NCBI GenBank assembly: GCA_907165065.1
Contig: OU015524.1
Span: 56,213,295 to 56,277,294 of the forward strand
Source of the DNA: Caprimulgus europaeus
Lineage: Eukaryota > Chordata > Aves > Caprimulgiformes > Caprimulgidae
Direction of reading: 5' to 3'
DNA length: 64,000 nt
Below the pieces are notes generated by a model, which saw nothing but the letters and a program-made list of their open reading frames with translations, had not been told where the DNA came from and did no database searches. The translations under genes were made by a program, and so were the position numbers. Below, one piece after another: positions 50,873-61,345 of the stretch. Each line of letters opens with the position of its first letter. Within the stretch, counting starts at the first letter, position 1.

Positions 50873-53800
50873 ATTTGCTTTCTTAAACCTTAACTCCTGT
50901 TACTAGCTTTTGTGTAATGACACAAGCAAGAAAAAAGGGCTGCTTTCATGGACATGCACTGTAGGCTACAGCACACCCCACATTTCTGCGGTGGTACTGA
51001 CTATCAATGCAAAATTTCTTGGGAGGGAAACAGTCAGGAGAATCAGAGCAAAAGGAAATCCATATTGTAAAACCTCTCTTTAAAGTAGCGAGGATCAGTT
51101 CACATTGAGGGAGCTGAGGTGTAAGGTTAAGTGAATTCACCTTGAATGCCATGGTTTATTTTTAAAAGATTACCATAGAAAGACAAGTGACTGCTATGCT
51201 CATGGATGGACCTAAAGGGATTCTAAAAAAACCCATTTTTACTTGTTCATAATGAACCTGTAGACTGGGAAATTGTGTTGCTCATCAAAAAGTTGTTAGG
51301 TAGGATTGGGAGAAAAGGCAGAAAGGATCACAGTTCTCAGGCTGAACTGTGATGTGCGTGCAGGCACAGAGGACAGAATCATAAAGAGCTCATAAAACCC
51401 TATTTCCTTTTCAACCCTTTCTCCCCCATGGCTGCTCTTAGTTAGGATCTCAAGCTGGTAATCAATGAACACTTCCATTAACTTCAATAGACTCAGTGAC
51501 GTCCTGTATCTACTTGGTAAAGTTGGGTCAAGAAAACATTTGAAATCTGTGTTTGCTTATTTAGAAATCACATCTGCTGTTCTGAGACCTGAAATTATAG
51601 TTTCCTGGCTTACTGCATGCTTTAAGTTTGCTGATGAATACATATAGTTTTACATGCTGTTAAGAAAAATAACTGAAAAGGAATAGTTTTTGGGTTTGTT
51701 TTTGTTTTTGTTTTTATTTTTCTCTGTCACAGATTTAATATCGATTGATGTTTTATAGTAAAGTTCTGGAACTCTATCTTGGAGAAGATTCATAGAGATG
51801 ATAACGAATGCAGAAACATTTTTTGTGAAGAAATTTTTATAATATTTAGCACTAGAAGTAGCTTTTCAATATACAAAGACAGCCATAACTTCAGTGAAAC
51901 AAATATTTCTTTCTCCTTTGGTCTTACCCTCTAGACTTGTAGTAGCTATTCTTGCTCTCTTTCTATCTGGCTGGCATTCCTGAGCTGTTGCACCACAACC
52001 TAGATGTACATTAGGAGGACCTACTAATGGAGCACAGGAGAAGAGTTTCTTACTGACAGTGTCTCATATCTTACATGCAGAAACCCTGTTTATACATTCG
52101 TTTGTCTTTTTTTGTAGCAGCATACCATTAAGTTTTCTCCAGTTGTAGTCCATTGCAATGTCAATATCCATTTGGTATTTGTAGTCTTATATTTCCTTAG
52201 GTCTTGCATTTTCTCCTCATTTGATTGAATCCTTTTTTCCCCACTACCCAGAGATAATTTCGACACACGTATGTGTCCGCCAATGTGCTTATTACCATGT
52301 AGGCTGGTACCACTGGTAAATTTAGTAAGCACAGTTTTGCTTCTGCCATTTGTGTCATTAATGGATCACAGAAAACTGAGGAAAAGATGAAAAGATAGCA
52401 ACTTGAAAAACTTCATTTGAGACACCTGTTTATTTTTCCCCCTCCTCCAGTCTGACAGCAAATCCATAGTGTACTAGCAGTCTATATCTATACTAGTAAG
52501 AAACCTGTATTTTAAAAAATGGGAAACCCAACCCCAACTGCAAGTTGGTCAGCCTGAACTCTGGCAAAGGCTGCATTCCACAGACCTTGTGTCTGCACAT
52601 TTACTGTTTTTCGTGAGCATCTGAAAGGTCTCCTTTGTGCATTTCACTAGGTAGTAAATCCTGAGTGTCAGGCTGGAAGCCAGAATGGTCAATGCCTGTG
52701 GGCATCTTCTCTGCCTTGCATGGCTTGAGCAAGGGCACTGCTGAGCCACTGCAGTGGTTGTAGTGGTGTTGGACATTTGAGCTACTGACCTTCTGCCTTC
52801 TTTGTCACCAGGGTCCTTGAAAAGTAGAGAAGTGTGTGAAGAAACCTATTCTCACATGGATGTTGTCAAGCCTAGAGAAGACTGCTTGTCAGCTGCAGTG
52901 GTGAATGGAGTGTGGTGGCTGCTTAGGGGAGAAATCACACTGATTTCATGCTGAATCTGTCTTTTACTCATCAAATGAGGTCTGTGGGTAGACTCTGCTA
53001 CAAGTGAGGGCAAGGGAGGAAAGACTGTGGTGGCTGGGAGAATTGCTTCCTTTCTTTGCTATTACAGACCTGGCTGGACCTCTGTCAGTGTAGAAAATGC
53101 TGTAGAAGAAAGACATGGTCCCAAACTGGAGGCCAGTGACTCCAGTCTCAGGTCAAGGACTCTAAGAACTACATTTTTTGCTGTAGTCTTTTGTTTTGAT
53201 ATATGGCATGCATAAGTCTTATGACATGTCTACTGTTGACATATGTCATCTCTAATGTATTAATTTTACCACATCAGTGAGTCTTGTTCTTCTATCCTCC
53301 TGCATTTTACCATATAACATAAAGGGGAAAGCATCTAGAAATAAATTTTCCTTGCTTCTGTAGCTCTTCCACAATACAGGGAAGACAACTGTCTTCTAGG
53401 GGGAAACAGGTTACCCTACCTGCTTCTGGTAATGTTGTGATTGCAACATAATATAAAGAAAAGGCCTGTTCTGCAGCTGAGTTTTTATTATGGGAGTGTG
53501 TTAGGTATGGCATGAGAACGTGAAACTTTCAGGAGAACCATACCAAAATAAGTGTACCAGAATGTCAAAGCCAAAGAACTTTTCTTCAAGTATTTCCTGA
53601 TGCAACAGCCACACAACTCAGTTCTGATCAATCTGGAGTTGCTTCTTTCCTAGTTTTTTCCTTGGAAATTGAAATGTAGGCCTCAGCTGGTGGCCATTCT
53701 CACAAAAAGAGGTGCTCTTTTCATTCTCATCAGGAAAGGCTTCTGCTTAAATGTGGGTGAAGTATTGTCTTAGTCTCCAGTAATACTTCACCAACTCCAA

Positions 53801-56800
53801 AAAAAGCACCATGTGAGTTACACTTCTGCAACATTACAGGAGTGCAAGATCAGCCTGTCTTTCTGTCCTTTGAACATCTGTATTCCAGAATGCTTTTTCC
53901 TTGTTTACAGGGTATGTGAGGTATGTCTTTGAAAATCAGAGTAGAAATAGGAGTAAAGGAATTCTCTAGTAAGAGGATTTTATATTTAAGAAAATTTCCA
54001 AATGGTATATCAAGAATACTCCTGTAATGCTTTATGTCAAAATGCTAAAACTAAAAAAAGACTGTCCAACAGATACCTCACTGAAACAAAGCGATGGCTT
54101 TTTGAATGAAAAAAAGTAATCATTACAATATGGCTGTTTATTAAAAGACATGAAAACAAGGCCTCTTTGTGACTCAATCCCACTACGGATGTAAAAACAA
54201 GTATATTTTTGGGTACTCATAAAAGAATTTTTATGAAAATCTGATTTTGTTTTATATACTACAATAAAAACCCATTGCCTAGTGTTAAAACATAATTGGA
54301 AACGGCAGTGATGTGTTTCCTTTTTATTGCAGGGCTTATTTCTGCAGAATTTTGCATGAAGCTCTTAGTAACCATTAAATCTGAAATAGAACCAGTCAGC
54401 CTTTCTTCTGTCCCTGAGACAAGTCTTATCATATTTATCAAAATGTGGAGCTGGATAAACGATTGAATAAATGAATGACATTTGCATTCATATAGCAACT
54501 TTCATCTGCACAGGACAGCAAGAATGTTAGAAAGTAAAAAGAAAAAAAAAGATCTTTTCAAATTAAAAATAGTATCATTGCTAAGCAGTGAGTGGTGACT
54601 GATATTTATTATTTATTATTCCAGGACAGGGAAGATAAGAACTCAGCTGAAGGAATTTGACTCAGAGAACATCCTATGAAAGAGTGGGGTTTACTATTTC
54701 TCATTCTGGAATGGAAAACAGCCTGTTAGCTGTGAAGTAGTTGTCTGTACTGCCAGCTAGCTTATATAGCAAATACAAATGGGACATTGCCTCAGGTGAT
54801 AGTTTGACCTGATATGGTTATTAGTCATCTCACTTAGAAAGTTACTTATTCTTCTTAAGTTAGGAAAAGAAGAGCAAGTCTCAGAGGCCTAGGAGGAAAA
54901 ACTAGTTCAGCCTCCTGTAGAAAGATTCACAGATCTGAGGTTCAAATGATCTGTTTAGTGAGTGTGCTGGAATGGTTTTCACAAACTACCCAAGGTTGGT
55001 TTGAATCTAGCTTCAGAAAGAGCCCGCTTTTAGGAGCAGACACAGGACTGCTCTCTGGTCTGGGCTCTGTCTAACCTGGACACACGGCAGAGCTCCTGGA
55101 ATGAAATAAAAAGAAAGCTCCAAAGAGGCTGCTAAATCTGCCAAACTTAACCTCTTTCTTTGTTAAAGTCTACTCAAAAACATCCTTATCCAAATTCCTT
55201 CCAAGGATATGGGAGTTTCTCTCTCAGTATCAGAAAAGAATGAGTATAGACCACTCTCAAGACATATTCTGTCTCAGAAGGGCTTAGGTGTTCAAAAGCC
55301 TTATACACCTACATGTTCAATGGGAAAGATAAATTATTTAATGGAACAATTATATTATACGTTATTTGGATTAATTTAATAGACTAACAGATAAAAACTG
55401 TTGCTCACTACTGGATACTTGTTTACAAAAATTCTTATGTCCTTTTTTTGAATAAAAGCCTCATGATTCAGTTACAGGCCTAAGAACTAAATTTCTAAAA
55501 GTATAAAAAATATTAGCAGTGAGTACAACAAAGCAACAGACAATTGTTAAGAGGTGTCACCAGAAAAATATACGTCTAGAAGAAAGTACTTTTTCTTCTT
55601 ATACATACCAGGAACATCCAAAATCTTGACCTTGTTACTGATGTTCTGCAAAACAGACTTTAAAAAAATGTGTATTTATTTTATCTCTTGGAAATTCTGT
55701 CCTCCCCTGGAAAGCAGCAAAATGATGTACTTAGCAGTAAAGAGAACATATTGATATTTTACAGCATTAATGATACACCACTACATCAGTAACTATAGGT
55801 TAAACAAACCAACAATTATTAAATGTTTCTAAATGCACAATGTCAGATAATTTGCACCTAATGGTACTATAAGGCATGGAAAAGTTATCGCTATCATAAA
55901 TACTGATTTTGAAATATCTGTGCATCATGAAAACATGAGAACTCTGGAAAAAAAGCCATTGAGAGAGTAACTAGGAAAATCTGGTTATGTCAGACTATTT
56001 ATTCATACACTGACCCCGTGAAAGGTCTTGAAAGGGTTTGGTTTCAATCAGAAGAGAACTCAAGATTAGGGATAATTAATTCAGTAAAATTAACAGCAGT
56101 CTCTATGGGTTTCTAAAGTTTTTTAGGGCTTTGTTGAACTATTCCTGTATTGTCTGTTATGACATCACAAATTTTGCAAATAAAACCAGCTGTGATATGT
56201 AGACACAGGGTCCTGAAACTCACTAATCTTAATATCCTCCAGGTATAGCCAGAAAATTTAAGGTTTTTTAAATGCTTTGTTCTGAAATAATGCTTTTGTC
56301 TGGAATAAAGCCAAATTATAAAATTACATTTGTAGACCAGAATTATACTTTTCTGCATAGTTTTATAATTTCAAACCTTGCCTTCACTGAATGAGAGAAA
56401 AAGGAATGTTCTTGTGGAAAAATGAATAGGATACTTTCTTACAAAACTTTCAGTAGATATATAATTTTCCTGTCACTAGCCCTGAAAACTTGCATGGGTA
56501 CTTTGAGCTAAGTTTTACTTTGGGTTTTTTTTTGAATGCATTTTAATTTATCGAAAAATTAGGATTTTTCCAAAGACCAAAGTGTACTTCTATATTTGTG
56601 CAGCTTATTGCTTTATACAATGATAAATTCAACTGAAATTAATAGCTTTATTTTCATAATGAGTTTCTACACAATAAAGGAGTGAAGAATCAAACCTCTG
56701 ATGTTGCAGATAAATGGGAATTCCTCATATCTAAAAGGTTAACTAAGTTTTACATTCCCCATTTATTTAGACCACCTAGATATTCTGGATTTTGTTCTTG

Positions 56801-57518
56801 TACTGTATCAGATACATTCCCATTAAAGAGGTCCACATTTGTAAGACTGACACAAGGAAGTCTAGGAAAAAAGAGTAAAAAAAAAAGTATGATATTATTA
56901 AAGAAAGATTTCGTTTTAACCTTTTCCTCTTTTCTACTGTCTAAGAACAGTAATTTGGAAATACCAGGGCATGAGATGAGAAAGTATCATAACCTGTATA
57001 TCATTACCTGTATAGCAAAATATAATGATTTAGACCTTTTACAGTTAGCTGATCATATTAACAAGGCCCTATAAACATTCACATGGAACTTCAATTCCTT
57101 TGAGAGAATGAAATGTAACACTGCATTATCTCAGCTGAAGTTCAGATAGCTTTACCTGAAGAATCTCAGCAGAACCTTTGTAAATCCTGTATCCCACTGC
57201 AAGTGTCAGTGCTGTGGTCCTAAGAAAATTTACTCCTGTAAAGCTCTGTCCCTAAATATTTGAACTAGAGAAGATTTTACTCCATGGGAAGATCTGACAT
57301 ATCTAAGCACATGACTTCTTTGGTTCTCATCATCCCCAACACCTGTGTGACACAGTCTTTTGAAATGTCAGAGAAAAGGTTGCATCAGTTCCCTACATGT
57401 GGTGAGCATTGTCACACTGTAAAAAACATTTTCTGGGCAGCTAAAAAATATATAAATATATAAATAAATATCTAAAGAAATAAATATCCAAAGAAATAAA
57501 TATAGAAATATAATTCAT
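50873..57518. other. Unassigned noncoding stretch
   Basis: No recognised gene or repeat family. It is AT-rich with T/G low-complexity sequence near 51689-51722. A 130-codon ORF at 56682-57074 (plus) matches nothing I know. The last 80 bases (57440-57518) are an AAATA-rich simple sequence with two near-identical 16-bp units, lying directly upstream of a CR1. Confidence 0.6.
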
Positions 57519-58597
57519 TTTTGTGCCCCTCACTACAAGAAAGGCATTGAGGTGCTGGAGCGTGTCAAAAGAAGGGCAATAAACCTGGTGAAGGGCCTGG
57601 AGCACAAATCTTATGAGGAGCGGCTGAGCGAACTGGGGTTGTTTAGTCTGGAGAAGAGGAAGCTGAGGGGAGACCTTATTGCTCTCTGCAACTACCTGAA
57701 CGGAGGGCGGGGTGCATTATAAAGAGCGTGGCCAGCAGGTCAAGGGAGGTTCTCCTCCCCGTCTATTCTGCCCTGGAGAGGCCACATCTGGAATAGTGTG
57801 TCCAGTTCTGGGCTCCTCAGTTCAAGAAAAACAAGGATCTAATAGAGAGAGTCCACCGGAGAGCCACAGAGATGAGTAGGGGCCTGGAGTATCTCCCATA
57901 TGATGAGGGGCTGAGAGAGATAGGACTCCAGCTTGGAGGAAAGAAGACTGTGGGGGAATCTTATCAATGTCTATAAATATCTGAAGTGTGGTAGCCAAAT
58001 GGATGAGGCCAGGCTTTTTTCAGTAGTACCCAGTGACAGGACAAGGGGCAATGGGCAAAAACTTGAACACTGAAAGTTCCATGCAAACGTGAGGAAAAAC
58101 TTCTTTACTGTGAGGGTGTCAGAGCACTGGAAAAGGCTGCCCAGAGGGGTTGTGGAGTCTCCATCTCTGGAGATCTTCAAAACCTGCCTGGATGCTTTTC
58201 TGTGCAACCTGTTGTACAGAACCTGCTTTGGCAGGGGGGTTGGACTAGATGATCTCCTAAGGTCTCTTCCAACCCCTACCATTCTCTGATTCTGTGATTC
58301 TGTGAGGTGGGTGTTGATCTCTTCTTCCAAGTAACAAGTCTCAGGTTGCACCAGGGGAGGTGTAGATTGGATATTAGAAAAATTTCTGCACTGAAAGGGT
58401 TGTCAAACATTGGAACAAGCTGCCTAGAGAGGTGGTTGAATCACCACCCCCAGGGATGTTTAAATACATGTAGATGTGACCCTTAGGGACATGGCTTAGT
58501 GGTGGACTTGGCAGTGTTAGGTTTATGGCTGGACTCATTGATCTTAAAGGTCTTTTACAACCTAAAGGATGCTATGATTCTATTCTATGATTCTATA
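57519..58597 (+). mobile_element. Older CR1 LINE interrupted by a younger CR1
   Basis: The outer element is in two pieces. 57519-57710 covers the ORF2 C-terminal block (the [21 protein letters not shown] region through [17 protein letters not shown]). About 58306-58597 resumes at the equivalent of GGCSEVGVGLFSSK and runs to an ATTCTATG tail. Its 3' UTR is of the same subfamily as 48178-49372. The gap is filled by another CR1 in the same orientation (57711-58305). About six bases of the outer element seem missing at the junction, and no target duplication is evident. Confidence 0.9.
57711..58305 (+). mobile_element. Younger CR1 LINE nested inside an older CR1
   Basis: It begins at the block encoding GCI (GGTGCATTA), passes the [32 protein letters not shown] and [20 protein letters not shown] regions, and ends in three ATTCTGTG-like octamers at about 58281-58305. 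The final 66 codons are open (58089-58289; NFFTVRVSEHWKRLPRGVVE, TCLDAFLCNLLYRTCFGRGVGLDDL). A TAG replaces the Tyr codon in PHLEYC, and one-base changes break the frame elsewhere. It belongs to the younger ATTCTGTG-tail group. Confidence 0.92.
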
Positions 58598-60934
58598 GTA
58601 TCCACTGAAAAAAAAATAATGCTTATCCATGTTGATCACAACATGCTATCAAGATGAAACTACTGGTGTATTCTATGGAGTCCCCAGTTCAAGGGTAAGA
58701 TATCATTGAGAGTAGAGTCAAAAATGTACTCTTTCAGGATGAGGTGGCTTTGCACAGATGCTCAGTACTGCAAATTTATTGGAGTGTAGTGTCATAGTCC
58801 AGCTATATTATCATGTTCTGGAATTAATCTCCAGTTAGCAGTCAGTCTGGTTCTTCCTCTATCTCTTTTCCAGGCTTTATGTCTTAATCCTGGTACATTA
58901 TGTTTTTTTTAGAAATAAAATAATCAGTTTTCCCTCATGCCTGAATATTTTTTTTTATTTGCTCATACAGTTGTTTATAGTTCAGTGTGTTACAGTTATT
59001 TTGGAGCTTAATGATTGCTATTAGTTGTTTCTTGTGTCCTTGTGGGAGTTTTTCTTGGTTTATTTATTTTTAATTGCTTAATGTAGCTTGTTAGCAGCAG
59101 TGAAACTTGTGGAAGTTAAGAATGAAGACAGAAGATATGACATGGAAAGACATAATACTTAATAGGTATAGCACTTAAAACCAAAAAAAACCCACCCAAA
59201 CCAGCAACAAATATTTTGGCTGGTAATAAGGACAAGATGTGTTTATTTATAATGCCTGAAAGTGCAAGTTAAAAGAGCAGTCACAGATGCTTAAAAATTA
59301 ATAAATAAAAATTAATTAAATGACTTCTAGCCTCTAAGTGCATGTTTATTGAATTTTCTCTTGGTAATACCACTGCTCCTTTAGTGTTTTACATTTGGTG
59401 GTCATGCTTATCCATATGCCTTCAGAAAATTGTGGAAATATCCTGCTTTGAAATATTATAAATATAAATTATTTAGAATCACCTGAAAATACTTATTCCT
59501 ACTTTTAAAGTAGGACTTGAATAATGCTACTGCAATCAATTTACTAAGTCTTCAGTTTCATGTGTATAACTTCCTAGGGTTCTTAATGGAATTGCTATGG
59601 TAGAGGAAATTTTTCAATAAAGAGTCAGCTAAACTTCAGAATAGCTGTTAAGCCTAAGCAGGATTTGATCTGTATATCCTGATTGTTTTCAGATGTATTA
59701 TTTTCTGAAGATTCACTTAAAGGATTATTGTAAATATGCTTTCATAATTGAAAGATGTGAAAGAACTCAGAACATTAATCAATAATGTAGTGTTTTACTG
59801 AAAGCTGGTAAATCTGAAGGAGGTGTTCTGTATGAACCTTGAAGTAGTTATTTAATCCTTTTAAACCTCCTTTATCTAGTCTTCCAAATTAAAATACAAA
59901 TCAAAATATTATTCTCATATTCTCAAACGTATAGCACTGGATAACCATAAACTTAAAAAAAAAAAAGATTTTTTTAACAATAGTATAATCTGTGTAGTCC
60001 TCAACCTTGATAAAACAAATAAATTTCATCTCCACCCTTGAGAGAGCTTAAGCTTTTATATATGAGTTGCCAAACAACAAATCATGAAAGTTTCTGTAGA
60101 AACAATCTTGCCAAAAGTCTTATAAAGCTATCAGAAAAAATAAAAAAGTAGAACGGGCTTATGACTTGCGTCAGGAGTTTGTCCCCATAACCATTGCAAT
60201 AGCTGTGGCACTGACCCAGCTGATTCTAAAGAATATTCACTGCAGTCTGTTTTCAGGGAAAAAAAAAAAAAAAATCTGCAAGTGAATAATGTCTTACTCA
60301 GTGTTGCTGATATAATGGGACGGTGTAATGGCAGGTTTGAAGAAGTGAGCTTGTCTGTTTGGACGGCCTAACCTCCTCTTGAAGTTCAGAAGATGCTGTA
60401 ATGCACCTTGCATTCATATGTGAAACTGTCCTGGAAACTCAGGATTTGTGTCCCAGAGCTTGGATGTTTGCCTTTTTGCAAGATCAAACCAGTGCACAAA
60501 ACCTGAGACTTGATGCTCAATATGTGCAGCATAGAAAGATAGAAAAGGATGCCCAGGCAGAAGCTTCTGCTGTACATCTTGTGTTCATGTGAAAGCAGAT
60601 GCTGAAGGCCTCTCTTCTGTTTGTAAATCAGGGTCACCATCACATCCCTATTCATGTATCTTCCCTATATGTGAAAAAAGATTTCTGTCTTTCATCATGG
60701 AAGATTTTCACATCTTTGCTGATTCTGTTCAATCAGCTTATCTCTAGGTTAGCAACTATGGACAACTGTCTTCTCCTACTGTACCTGTTCAAGGTACCTG
60801 AAAAAATATTGTCAGCTTCCAAAATCTCTCTGTTTGCAGACCATTGAGATTTTATTTTACCATTACTTAAGGCTCCTGAAGGCCTCCAGATAAATTTTAG
60901 GCTTGCTGTTCTCATAAACTTTACTGGAAGTTAG
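58598..60934. other. Unassigned AT-rich stretch
   Basis: No recognised gene. It contains short homopolymer runs (for example A-runs at about 59954-59966 and 60259-60275) and an AAATT-rich patch at 59295-59322. Confidence 0.6.
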
Positions 60935-61345
60935 TAAGCACTTCTTCCATGACTTGGATTTCCCTGAACTTGTCAAATCCATTTCTGATCCTATTTACAC
61001 TTTTCACATCCAGAACAACCTGGGAAATCAATTCTGCTGTGTGATTATGCACATCACAAAAAATACTTTTCCATCATTGTTTTAAATGTCTCACCTTATA
61101 TTACTATCTGATTCTCTCGGCTCTCTGAAGTAAATAGTAATTTCTTATTTTCCTTCTTTGTGTGAATTGTAATTTTATATGCTGTTATTTTATGCTCCCT
61201 CAACTATTTCATTTCTTAGATGAAGAACCTGTTCAATCTCATCTTGCAGAGAAGCCATTATCCTTATCAGGTTTTTCTGTACTTTTCTCTTTCCACTGTA
61301 ACTCTTTGAAATTGAGATGACCAGAAATTTCAGCTACAGATTTAA
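60935..61345 (-). mobile_element. Ancient CR1/L3-like LINE fossil
   Basis: On the minus strand this resembles, from memory, the 3' ORF2 region of old amniote CR1/L3-type elements. Reading the plus strand, the ordered landmarks are CTTGAACTTGTCAAATCC-like, CTATTTACACTTTTC, ATCCAGAACAACCTG, AAAAAATACTTTTCC, GAAGTAAATAGTAATTTCTTATTTTCC-like, TTTATGCTCCC, AGATGAAGAACCTGTTC, and finally GAGATGACCAGAAATTTCAG. These fit the reverse complement of the C-terminal coding region. No frame survives. Heavy divergence suggests an insertion long before the other copies here. The ends are approximate. Confidence 0.6.

Noticed and set aside
53221-53252. Short hairpin with ATGACAT / ATGTCAT arms
   Set aside because: Seven-base arms in AT-rich sequence are expected by chance.
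57440-57518. AAATA-rich repeat next to a CR1 considered as a poly(A) tail of an insertion
   Set aside because: It lies at the 5' side of a plus-strand CR1, and CR1 does not end in poly(A); it is better read as simple sequence.
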